This document shows, piece by piece, positions 1 through 5,906 of a stretch of 7,197 bases of DNA. The translations under genes were made by a program, and so were the position numbers. Below the pieces are notes generated by a model. It was not told where the DNA came from. It saw only the letters and a list, made by a program, of their open reading frames with translations, and searched no databases. Numbering within the stretch: position 1 is the first letter of the stretch; the number at the start of each line of letters is the position of its first letter. This DNA is from Candidatus Methanoperedens sp. (GTDB taxonomy: Archaea; Halobacteriota; Methanosarcinia; Methanosarcinales; Methanoperedenaceae), in NCBI GenBank assembly GCA_027460605.1, contig JAPZAN010000190.1:1-7197 (forward strand), written 5' to 3'.

Positions 1-821
1 AAACTCGTGTTGTGGTGAAAGATGGAAAAGTGGTGGAGGTGGGTGAACCAATTGCGGACTGGTGTCCTGTGTTCAGCAAGGTCGCTGATGTTTCAAAACT
101 CACAAGGGAAGAAGCAAAAAAGAATATGGAATACAGGATACGGGAAATCGGGATGTTCACCCCGAAAAGAAGGTTTGATTACGGTATTTTCGTTAATTTT
201 GGCGCAAGCGAGATAATGATGACAGCACTCCGGCGGGGACTCATTGATTCCACGGTCACTGTATGCGATGGCGCAGGCACTGTGATAACAGACGACCCGG
301 CGCTTGTCCAGGGTATGGGCGCTTTGATGTCGGGACTAATTGAAACCGAACCGATACCTGAGATTATCGATGGGATTGAATCGCGCGGCGGCGTTGTACT
401 TGATAAAGAAACCGCCATAATCGACCAGGTTATGGGGCTCAGGAAAGCATGTGAACTCGGTTATAAGAATATTGCCGTGAGTGTTACAGCGCCTCGCGAT
501 GCGGGGGAACTTCGTGCAATAGAGAAAGAGTATAATGTCAATCTAATCCTTATCGGGGCGCACCTGACAGGACTAAAATACGGGGACGCCCGTGAGTTTA
601 TAGAGAAAATGGATATTATCACGGGATGCGCCTCAAAGACGGTGCGCCACATGGTAAAACCTGTTCTCCAGGCAGGCACGTCCGTTCCCATGTTTGCCAT
701 AACGCAAAAGGGCAAGGAGATGATTATTGAAAGGGCAAAGGATATCGATTCACCTGTTCTCATCAACACCACCGAATTGCCCGTGCTTCCAGGGCACAAG
801 CAGCCCAGACCGCTGGAGTAA
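1..821 (+). CDS. Methanogenesis marker protein 8 (DUF2099 family), 5'-truncated by window edge
   Basis: The protein matches what I know of putative methanogenesis marker protein 8, a conserved protein of unknown biochemical role found in methanogens and related methane-oxidising archaea. Visible hallmarks are an N-terminal VVVKDGKVVEVGEP strand region, a CDGAGTVITDDPALVQGMG block around residues 84-103 (counted from the GTG at 12), a following SGLIET, and a C-terminal GCASKTVRHMV segment. There is no signal peptide or membrane span, so it is probably cytoplasmic. The reading frame is open to the first base (residues TRVV precede the two in-frame GTG codons at 12 and 15) and no ribosome binding site is visible, so the true start very likely lies a short way upstream of the window. 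The gene ends 143 bases before mtrE, and a promoter in that gap suggests separate transcription. The family assignment is fairly sure; the function is not known. Confidence 0.85.
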   Translation, partial: TRVVVKDGKVVEVGEPIADWCPVFSKVADVSKLTREEAKKNMEYRIREIGMFTPKRRFDYGIFVNFGASEIMMTALRRGLIDSTVTVCDGAGTVITDDPALVQGMGALMSGLIETEPIPEIIDGIESRGGVVLDKETAIIDQVMGLRKACELGYKNIAVSVTAPRDAGELRAIEKEYNVNLILIGAHLTGLKYGDAREFIEKMDIITGCASKTVRHMVKPVLQAGTSVPMFAITQKGKEMIIERAKDIDSPVLINTTELPVLPGHKQPRPLE

Positions 822-868
822 GGATGCGAGTTTTTAAGCATGAATTGTTGGGCATGACCGACATTATT

Positions 869-892
869 CGAAACATTTATAACGTATAATAA
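869..892 (+). promoter_or_regulatory. Archaeal promoter (BRE + TATA box) for the mtr operon
   Basis: A CGAAA element (869-873) precedes TTTATAA (876-882), a good match to the archaeal BRE/TATA arrangement. A second TATA-like element, TATAATAA, lies at 885-892. Initiation about 25 bases downstream would start the transcript near 900-910 and give a leader of about 55-65 bases before the mtrE start. No strong terminator for the upstream gene is visible, only a T5 run at 831-835. The placement rests on consensus alone. Confidence 0.6.
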
Positions 893-947
893 GGTAGTCC
901 GTCAAGAACTAGTCCACGATAGTTTTTTATGGTGATTTCAGTTCAAT

Positions 948-956
948 AAAGGAGGA
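948..956 (+). promoter_or_regulatory. Strong ribosome binding site of mtrE
   Basis: AAAGGAGGA sits 8 bases before the ATG at 965. It selects that codon over the later in-frame ATG codons at 983 and 989. Its strength shows that translation of mtrE is meant to begin here, and hence that the short N-terminal reading frame belongs to the gene. Confidence 0.8.
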
Positions 957-964
957 AAAAATAA

Positions 965-1144
965 ATGGTCTTAGACTTAACCATGAGCATGGCTATATTG
1001 GCACTCCTTGGAGCGCTTGCTACTATTGCGGGATGCATCGAAGATTTGGAATCCGATGTAGGTTCCCAGAGCAATCCCAATTCCCAGGTGCAATTAGCCC
1101 CTCAGATGAATCTTCTGCACAGAATATTTAACAAAGCCCATTGA
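965..1144 (+). CDS. mtrE: MtrE N-terminal fragment (59 residues) of the disrupted mtrE
   Basis: This reading frame starts at the ATG served by the strong binding site at 948-956. It encodes one hydrophobic segment (about residues 7-24) followed by the conserved MtrE loop, ending NLLHRIFNKAH then TGA. The final H and the stop are out of register with the family and come from the frame change. As read here it would yield a short one-span peptide with no expected function of its own. Confidence 0.7.
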   Translation: MVLDLTMSMAILALLGALATIAGCIEDLESDVGSQSNPNSQVQLAPQMNLLHRIFNKAH

Positions 1145-1797
1145 CTGCGATAGTAATAGGCGCGTTCATTGCGGCGGTCATATACGGCATTTTTGCGACA
1201 ACATCCTATGCAGGCAGAGTTGCAAGCCAGAGCAGGTTCAAGCAACCCCTGTATATGGACATTATGCGATATACTACACCTTCTATCATAGGGCATAATT
1301 TCATCGTGTGTTTCTGTCTTGTGGCAATAGCATATATCCAGTATGCCATACTGGGTTACCCCTTCTCGATCCCATTCCTGGCATTGATATGGGGAATATC
1401 GGTCGGTGCTATCGGTTCATCGGTCGGCGACGTACACTATGGCGGAGAGCGCGAATTCCAGAACCGTGAATTCGGATGCGGTCTTAACACGGCGCTTTCC
1501 GGGCGCATTGTCAGGAGAGCCGAATCAGGCTTGCGAAACAGCATAGACAACGTCTGGTTCTGCGCAAAATTCGGCGGACCGGCGACAGGCATCGGTCTCG
1601 GTCTTACAGTGTTCTTTTCAAGCTGGCCCACAACTATCTGGGGATATACATGGAAAGCGATGGTGGTAGGCGTTATTATACTGGCTGTTATGACAATCAT
1701 GAACAGGCTGGTGGAAATCCAGGTAAAGAACGCATATGGGCCTTATAAAGAAGATAAGGAAGAAAAGGAGGCTGTTTCAGTTGCGCACACACATTAA
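1141..1797 (+). CDS. mtrE: MtrE C-terminal fragment of the disrupted mtrE
   Basis: This is the remaining 218 residues of MtrE, with hydrophobic segments near residues 3-20, 47-70, 73-93, 142-160 and 170-190 and a charged cytoplasmic tail. The frame is open from 1132, and residues S-P just upstream of 1141 still align with the family, so TTG 1141 is not a natural start. No ribosome binding site precedes it. Automatic annotation could report this fragment as a short MtrE. It overlaps the N-terminal fragment's stop by a few bases, and 21 bases separate its stop from mtrD. Confidence 0.7.
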   Translation: MTAIVIGAFIAAVIYGIFATTSYAGRVASQSRFKQPLYMDIMRYTTPSIIGHNFIVCFCLVAIAYIQYAILGYPFSIPFLALIWGISVGAIGSSVGDVHYGGEREFQNREFGCGLNTALSGRIVRRAESGLRNSIDNVWFCAKFGGPATGIGLGLTVFFSSWPTTIWGYTWKAMVVGVIILAVMTIMNRLVEIQVKNAYGPYKEDKEEKEAVSVAHTH

Positions 1798-1818
1798 CGC
1801 GATTGACAAGGAATTATA

Positions 1819-2544
1819 ATGGTATTTCTTGATCCGACAACAATCATCGATATCCTTCTGATAGGATTAAGCGGAACGCTCATCTGTCTTGCAGTCCACT
1901 TTATCCCTGTAGGGGGTGCGCCTGCAGCAATGGCACAGGCAACAGGAATAGGCACTGGGACTGTGGAACTTGCGGCAGGCTCAGGTCTTGTGGGTTTAAT
2001 AACATCGAGTTACATGTACGCTTATGAACCCAGCGCATCCGTGGCTCTGGTAATGGCTGCGGGGGCAATGGGTTCCGCGATAATGCTCGCGAGCACGATG
2101 CTTGCAGGCGGTTTCATATACGCATACGGCGTAGCTGTGCCTTTTGCCTCTGCTCAGGTTAAAAAAGACCCGATTACAGGCGAGCGCCAGGACATATACG
2201 TATCCAAAGGAACGCAGGGACAGGGCATCCCGACCATCTGTTTCGTAAGCGGCGTTGTAGGCGCAGCGCTTGGCGGAGCAGGCGGAGGGCTTATCTATTT
2301 CGTCCTGATGGGGTACTACAGCCCGTTGATAACAACCCATGCCGCCGCAGTGGCAGGCGTATTTACCATGGGTGTTTTCTATGTTAATTCAGTTATCCCG
2401 TCCTACGGCGTGGGCGGCACAATCGAAGGAGTCCATGACCCCAAGTTCAAGCGGGTGGTTCCAAAAGACGTGTTCACAAGCGCTGTTGTGAGTATGCTAT
2501 GCGGCATCGTCGCAATATTAATCGCCGGAGGGATGACAGCATGA
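1819..2544 (+). CDS. mtrD: Methyl-H4MPT:coenzyme M methyltransferase subunit D
   Basis: MtrD is an integral membrane subunit of the Mtr complex. With MtrC and MtrE it forms the membrane globule thought to couple methyl transfer to sodium movement. The 241-residue product has the usual length and is dominated by hydrophobic segments (about residues 9-29, 52-68, 74-92, 95-111, 137-164, 173-193 and 218-237). The loop at about 113-135 (KKDPITGERQDIYVSKGTQG) and the late motif GTIEGVHDPKFKR (200-212) are typical of the family. The ATG is preceded by AAGGAA (1808-1813) at a suitable distance. Its stop overlaps the mtrC start (ATGA), indicating coupled translation. Confidence 0.95.
   Translation: MVFLDPTTIIDILLIGLSGTLICLAVHFIPVGGAPAAMAQATGIGTGTVELAAGSGLVGLITSSYMYAYEPSASVALVMAAGAMGSAIMLASTMLAGGFIYAYGVAVPFASAQVKKDPITGERQDIYVSKGTQGQGIPTICFVSGVVGAALGGAGGGLIYFVLMGYYSPLITTHAAAVAGVFTMGVFYVNSVIPSYGVGGTIEGVHDPKFKRVVPKDVFTSAVVSMLCGIVAILIAGGMTA
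2527..2532 (+). promoter_or_regulatory. Ribosome binding site fixing the mtrC start
   Basis: GGAGGG lies inside the last codons of mtrD, 8 bases before ATG 2541. It favours that start over an in-frame upstream codon at 2499, which would add a charged extension (MRHRRNINRRRDD) that MtrC proteins lack. Confidence 0.75.
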
Positions 2545-3314
2545 GCGACGTTAAAGAAATAACCCCTATTAACCTGATGTTATTCGGAATAATCGGAGGA
2601 CTGGTTGGGATATATCTTTCTCCTTATTTCCCGACGGCAGGGGCGCTTGGAGCAATATGCGCGGTTATATGGAGTGCTGAAGCAGTAAGACGCGTTGCTA
2701 AGTACGGTCTGGGAACAGGCGTGCCTTCTATAGGTCAGATAGCCATGGGTATGGGCATCATTGCAGCCATGTTCGGTCTTGCGATGGTAAAATCAATGCC
2801 GCTTGCAGGTCCTATCTTGGCACTGATAACTGCATCGATTATCGGATTCATAATAGGCTGGTTTGCCCAGCACGTGATAAAAATGAAAATCCCGGTAATG
2901 ATCCGGTGCATGACTGAAATCGCAGCGGCAGGCGCTTTAATCATTATCGGTTTTAGCGCATCAGTAGCTGGAAATTATGATTTCGTTGGAAGTTTAATCC
3001 CAAAGGTTTTCGATAATGGCGTAATCCTTGCTGTGTTCTGGGTCGGGGCAGTAGCAATGCTTCATCCATTCAACGCCTGCCTCGGACCTGACGAGAAACA
3101 AAAACGGCTTCTGTACCTTGCCGGTTCCACAGGCGCAATCACAATGGCATTGATGGGTATAGCCGCAGTCATGACTCTCGGCGCATCAGGATCGATTACA
3201 TTGCTTCTTGGAATAGTATTATGGCTCATCTTCTACAAGAAATTCTGGGATGAAGTCTATAACGATGCTGCGGCAGTGGTCGGAACCGGATTGATCCCAA
3301 AGACGGAGGCATAA
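2541..3314 (+). CDS. mtrC: Methyl-H4MPT:coenzyme M methyltransferase subunit C
   Basis: MtrC is the third large membrane subunit of Mtr, partnering MtrD and MtrE in the sodium-translocating core. The 257-residue product has about seven or eight hydrophobic segments (roughly 12-30, 34-48, 68-85, 88-108, 122-142, 158-178, 191-214 and 216-231). Between them lie polar loops such as HPFNACLGPDEKQKR (near 175-189), and the C-terminus is polar. The start is set by the GGAGGG at 2527-2532 and by the 4-base overlap with mtrD. It ends two bases before the mtrB start, so the genes are co-transcribed and probably translationally coupled. Nothing looks truncated. Confidence 0.95.
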   Translation: MSDVKEITPINLMLFGIIGGLVGIYLSPYFPTAGALGAICAVIWSAEAVRRVAKYGLGTGVPSIGQIAMGMGIIAAMFGLAMVKSMPLAGPILALITASIIGFIIGWFAQHVIKMKIPVMIRCMTEIAAAGALIIIGFSASVAGNYDFVGSLIPKVFDNGVILAVFWVGAVAMLHPFNACLGPDEKQKRLLYLAGSTGAITMALMGIAAVMTLGASGSITLLLGIVLWLIFYKKFWDEVYNDAAAVVGTGLIPKTEA

Positions 3315-3316
3315 AC

Positions 3317-3628
3317 ATGAGTCACATAAGAGTAGCCCCGGAACTGCACTTGATATTGAATCCTGCAACGGGCGTAATCGCTGAAGAGCGTGAAGATATT
3401 GTGGAGTATTCCTTGGACGGTATAAAAACACAACTGGACGAGCTTGACAAAATAGTGACAGATATGATGAACCAGCTCGACCCCAAAGCGCCGCTTTTGA
3501 ACATGTTCCCCGGACGAGAAAACGCTTCATACAACGCCGGGATAGTAACCAACGCATTCTATGGCGCAGTAATAGGATTTATTGTATCCTTTTTATTGCT
3601 CATCCTTTTGAAGATAGGAGGGATATAA
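3317..3628 (+). CDS. mtrB: Methyl-H4MPT:coenzyme M methyltransferase subunit B
   Basis: MtrB is a small subunit of Mtr: a soluble N-terminal part anchored by one C-terminal helix. The 103-residue product has the family length. Its polar segment contains HLILNPATGVIAEEREDI (about 11-28), then a probable helical stretch (36-55), the PGRENASYNAGI motif (65-76) and one membrane span at about 77-100. GGAGG at 3305-3309, within the end of mtrC, serves the ATG. The mtrA start codon follows its TAA directly with no gap, so ribosomes ending mtrB could reinitiate on mtrA. Confidence 0.95.
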   Translation: MSHIRVAPELHLILNPATGVIAEEREDIVEYSLDGIKTQLDELDKIVTDMMNQLDPKAPLLNMFPGRENASYNAGIVTNAFYGAVIGFIVSFLLLILLKIGGI

Positions 3629-4354
3629 ATGGCAACTAAAGTCAAACCCGCGGCAGGATGGCCTGTCGTAAAAGGAGAATATGATTCGGGAAATCCCGAA
3701 AACCCTGTCGCAGTGACAACATGCGGCTCGCATCTTAAAGGCGCGGGGCAGCTTGCCGCAGGCGCCTGCATAACAGGACCGCATAAAACAGAAAACCTCG
3801 GTATAGAGAAGATTGTCGCAAATATCATCTCCAATCCAAATATCCGCTTCCTGCTCGTAACGGGTTCGGAAGTCAAGGGACATATATCAGGTGAAGCCAT
3901 AATTAAGATACACCAGAACGGCATCAAAGAAAACAGGATTGTCGGGGCTACGGGAGCTATCCCGTATATTGAAAACCTGCCTGACGATGCCATAAAGAGA
4001 TTCCAGGCGCAAATCCAGGTAGTTGAAATGATTGGTACCGAGGATGAGGGCGCGATTGTTGCAAAGGTAAAGGAACTTGCGGCAAAAGACCCTGGCGCAT
4101 TTGCAGGCGAACCGATGATAATACAGGTTGGCAAAAAGGAAGAGGCTGCGGAGGTTGGCGGTGTGAAACCCATGTCAGCCGAGATAGCCACAATACAGGC
4201 AAGGATTAAGGGAATCCAGGCGCAGACCATTGGAATCGGCAATCTCAACAAGCTCATGTCCGGCATCTATGCAGGGAAAATAGAAGGAATAATGATTGGC
4301 CTGGTAGTGGGATTAACCATACTTGGCATAACAATATTCGGAGGTGGTGCTTAA
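3629..4354 (+). CDS. mtrA: Methyl-H4MPT:coenzyme M methyltransferase subunit A, corrinoid-binding
   Basis: MtrA carries the cobamide (B12-type) cofactor that accepts the methyl group from MtrH and passes it to coenzyme M. The 241-residue product starts with AGWPVVKGEYDSGNPENPVAV (8-28), typical of the family. The segment GSEVKGHISGEA (79-90) contains His85, which corresponds to the cobalt-coordinating histidine known from Methanothermobacter MtrA (His84 there). A helical linker (about 183-213) resembles MtrF, and a C-terminal span (about 219-237) anchors the protein with the corrinoid domain in the cytoplasm. The ATG abuts the mtrB stop, with GGAGGGA at 3617-3623 as binding site. Key residues are present, so this subunit looks functional. 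Confidence 0.97.
   Translation: MATKVKPAAGWPVVKGEYDSGNPENPVAVTTCGSHLKGAGQLAAGACITGPHKTENLGIEKIVANIISNPNIRFLLVTGSEVKGHISGEAIIKIHQNGIKENRIVGATGAIPYIENLPDDAIKRFQAQIQVVEMIGTEDEGAIVAKVKELAAKDPGAFAGEPMIIQVGKKEEAAEVGGVKPMSAEIATIQARIKGIQAQTIGIGNLNKLMSGIYAGKIEGIMIGLVVGLTILGITIFGGGA
4340..4346 (+). promoter_or_regulatory. Ribosome binding site fixing the mtrF start
   Basis: GGAGGTG lies within the last mtrA codons, 9 bases before ATG 4356. It overlaps the in-frame GTG at 4344, which would otherwise extend MtrF by four residues, so 4356 is the better start. Confidence 0.75.
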
Positions 4355-4355
4355 A

Positions 4356-4574
4356 ATGGCAGAGAAAGAATACGAATACGGGAAAGGCGTACCCATGGTA
4401 ATAGCCCCTTCAATGGCGGCCATTGAACAACTGGTTGAAGATATCAGGTACAGGGGCCAGCTCATAGCAAGGAACCAGAAACTTGAATCAGGAGTCGGAG
4501 CCACAGGTTTTATAGGATTCATAATCGGTTTCGTGGTAGTTATGGCGACGGTACTGGTTCCGGTATTGAGGTGA
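4356..4574 (+). CDS. mtrF: Methyl-H4MPT:coenzyme M methyltransferase subunit F
   Basis: MtrF is a small one-span subunit of Mtr. Its 72 residues comprise a soluble helical part (PMVIAPSMAAIEQLVEDIRYRGQLIARNQKLE, about 13-44, written here as one element) and a C-terminal span at about 49-71. This layout repeats the C-terminal linker plus anchor of MtrA encoded immediately upstream, consistent with the known homology between MtrF and the MtrA C-terminus. One base separates the mtrA stop from this start. No corrinoid-binding histidine motif is present, so it is structural rather than catalytic. Confidence 0.92.
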   Translation: MAEKEYEYGKGVPMVIAPSMAAIEQLVEDIRYRGQLIARNQKLESGVGATGFIGFIIGFVVVMATVLVPVLR

Positions 4575-4578
4575 TAAT

Positions 4579-4839
4579 ATGGCAGAGAAAGTCCCGATAG
4601 TAATCGTAGATCCTGAGGACTACAAGAATATTCTCCTGAAACTGAACGAGATAGACGAAAAGATTGAGTTCACAAATTCAGAGATTCACCAGAGATATGG
4701 GAAAAAAATCGGAAGAGATATTGGAATCCTGTATGGAATATGCACTGCATTGATGGTAGTAGTAGTATATTTATTACTTCTGCTCTCGCCTGTGCTTCCA
4801 AGATTACAGTCATTCCTCCAGAGCGTATTATTTAAATGA
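4579..4839 (+). CDS. mtrG: Methyl-H4MPT:coenzyme M methyltransferase subunit G
   Basis: MtrG is a small membrane-anchored subunit of Mtr with no known catalytic role. The 86-residue product begins MAEKVPIVIVDPEDYKNI, followed by a charged helical region (about 13-45, rich in E, K, N) that could form a coiled coil with neighbouring subunits. One membrane span at about 47-70 follows, then a short tail. GAGGTGAT (4568-4575), overlapping the mtrF stop, is the binding site. Length and layout fit the family, although the last 15 residues are variable and not diagnostic. Its TGA overlaps the mtrH binding site. Confidence 0.92.
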   Translation: MAEKVPIVIVDPEDYKNILLKLNEIDEKIEFTNSEIHQRYGKKIGRDIGILYGICTALMVVVVYLLLLLSPVLPRLQSFLQSVLFK

Positions 4840-4848
4840 GGTGCTAAG

Positions 4849-5799
4849 ATGTTCAGATTTGATAAGAAACAAGAAGTGTTTGAATTCGGCAAGATAAAAG
4901 TCGGCGGACAGCCGGGAGAATATCCTACAGTACTGGTCAGTACGATGTTTTACTTAAAACATAAGATTGTGACCGATGAAGACAGGGGTGTTTTCGATAA
5001 AGCGGCTGCAGAGAAACTGTGGAATACACAGGAAGTGATGGGAGATACAACAGGAAATCCATATTTCAACCAGCTTGTGGGTGAAACACCTGAAGCGATT
5101 AAGAAATACATCGACTGGTTCGTGGATATCTGTGATGATGTTCCTTTCCTTGTTGATTCCTCGGACGGTCATACAAGAGCAGCGGCTGCAAAATACGCCA
5201 AAGAAATCGGTGTTGAAAAGCGTGCCATACACAACTCTATCAATGCCAGCATTGGCGCTGAGGAAATAAAGGCGCTCAAAGAGAGCAAACTTACCTCCGC
5301 CATCGTACTTGCATTCAATGCCACAAACCCGAGCGTTGAAGGCAAACTTGAAATCCTTGAGAAGGGAGGAACAGGGCAGGCAAAGGGCATGCTCGATGTT
5401 GCAAAGGAAGTTGGAATCACAAGACCTCTCGTGGACGTAGCCGCTACGCCGCTTGGAGCAGGTTCCGGAGCGACCATAAGGTCAGTTCTCGCAGTCAAAG
5501 GAAAGCTTGGACTTCCTGCAGGCGGAGGTTTCCACAACATGGCTTCTGCATGGGACTGGATGAAGAAATACAAGAAAACTGACCCTGAAGCAAAGACAGA
5601 GTCATGGCCGCCTGTGGACATAGGCACGAACCTTGTGGCGCAGATAATGGGCGCGAATTTCCTGCTGTATGGTCCAATTGAGAACGTAAAGCGGGTGTTC
5701 CCTGCGGTGGCGATGGTTGATATCATGCTGGCAGAGACAGCAAAAGACCTCGGTCTTAGCGTGCTCGCAGAATCACACCCGATAAAGAAATTGGTGTAA
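4849..5799 (+). CDS. mtrH: Methyl-H4MPT:coenzyme M methyltransferase subunit H, methyl-H4MPT-dependent
   Basis: MtrH is the cytoplasmic, peripheral subunit that transfers the methyl group between N5-methyl-tetrahydromethanopterin and the cobalt of MtrA. It belongs to the TIM-barrel pterin methyltransferases. The 316 residues contain no membrane span. Family blocks are GGQPGEYPTVLVSTMFY (19-35), FLVDSSDGHTRAAAAKYA (100-117), HNSINASIGAEEI (128-140), LVDVAATPLGAGSGATIRS (194-212) and GGGFHNMASAW (225-235). The length is usual for MtrH. The ATG is served by GAGGTG at 4838-4843, overlapping the mtrG stop. It is the last mtr gene; a hairpin with T-tract begins at its stop codon. The sequence looks intact. 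Confidence 0.97.
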   Translation: MFRFDKKQEVFEFGKIKVGGQPGEYPTVLVSTMFYLKHKIVTDEDRGVFDKAAAEKLWNTQEVMGDTTGNPYFNQLVGETPEAIKKYIDWFVDICDDVPFLVDSSDGHTRAAAAKYAKEIGVEKRAIHNSINASIGAEEIKALKESKLTSAIVLAFNATNPSVEGKLEILEKGGTGQAKGMLDVAKEVGITRPLVDVAATPLGAGSGATIRSVLAVKGKLGLPAGGGFHNMASAWDWMKKYKKTDPEAKTESWPPVDIGTNLVAQIMGANFLLYGPIENVKRVFPAVAMVDIMLAETAKDLGLSVLAESHPIKKLV

Positions 5800-5823
5800 G
5801 TATACACCGATTTTTTTTCTTTT
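5791..5823 (+). terminator. Hairpin plus T-tract terminator of the mtr operon
   Basis: GGTGTA (5793-5798) and TACACC (5803-5808) form a perfect 6-bp stem with a 4-base loop. It can be lengthened to 8 pairs by U-G and U-A pairs at the base. T8-C-T4 follows at 5811-5823. The mtrH stop codon (5797-5799) lies in the stem and loop. T-runs alone can terminate archaeal transcription; the stem makes this an unusually classical example. Confidence 0.75.
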
Positions 5824-5838
5824 CAAAAACGCCCTGGC

Positions 5839-5858
5839 TTAACTTACGATTAAGTTAA
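5839..5858. promoter_or_regulatory. 8+8 bp perfect inverted repeat, candidate operator
   Basis: TTAACTTA (5839-5846) and TAAGTTAA (5851-5858) are perfect inverted copies separated by CGAT. The repeat lies eight bases upstream of the TATA box of the next gene. It has no following T-run, so a dimeric regulator site is more likely than a terminator. The bound factor is unknown. Confidence 0.45.
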
Positions 5859-5866
5859 CAGAATCC

Positions 5867-5874
5867 TTTAAATA
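5867..5874 (+). promoter_or_regulatory. TATA box of the TPM-domain gene
   Basis: TTTAAATA matches the archaeal TATA consensus. Initiation about 25 bases downstream, near 5895, would leave a leader of only about a dozen bases before ATG 5907. That leader contains no clear ribosome binding site, only a weak GGAA at 5897-5900, so the transcript is probably leaderless or nearly so. Confidence 0.55.
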
Positions 5875-5906
5875 CTGTTCAAACCCAATACGTTCTGGAA
5901 TAAATT

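Larger units (their letters stand above)
965..1797 (+). pseudogene. mtrE: mtrE, Mtr methyltransferase subunit E, disrupted by an internal deletion/frameshift
   Basis: MtrE is a multi-span membrane subunit of the sodium-pumping methyl-H4MPT:coenzyme M methyltransferase. Both halves are clearly MtrE. The first carries the family signature ESDVGSQSNPNSQVQLAPQM and HRIFNKA; the second carries ASQSRFKQP, GAIGSSVGDVHYGGERE, WFCAKFGGP and the terminal NAYGPYKEDKEE. They lie in different frames: the first frame meets TGA at 1142-1144, and the second is open only from 1132. Intact homologues, from memory, have about 28 residues between NKA and the segment matching SPLTAIVIGAF, including most of a membrane helix; these are absent. 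The two parts total about 278 residues against roughly 295-305 for the family. Restoring the frame needs 3k+1 bases. All downstream mtr genes are intact, so an assembly artefact is as plausible as true gene loss. Confidence 0.85.

Noticed and set aside
893..964. A riboswitch or structured leader before mtrE
   Set aside because: The leader of about 60 bases is A/T-rich with no strong stems or known aptamer pattern; only a T6 run (923-928) stands out.
965..1797. Programmed ribosomal frameshifting in mtrE
   Set aside because: There is no slippery heptamer with downstream structure that I can see. A frameshift alone would not replace the roughly 28 missing residues, including part of a membrane helix.
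2499..2540. Possible N-terminal extension of MtrC from an upstream start codon
   Set aside because: The extension is highly basic and unlike the family. The GGAGGG site and the ATGA overlap support the start at 2541.
3559..4266. Long open frame on the - strand opposite mtrA (235 codons)
   Set aside because: It mirrors mtrA codon bias, has no family resemblance or binding site, and mtrA itself is certain.
5169..5807. Long open frame on the - strand opposite mtrH (212 codons)
   Set aside because: It is a shadow of the mtrH coding sequence: composition is S/A/P-rich as expected from antisense of biased codons, and no start signals are seen.
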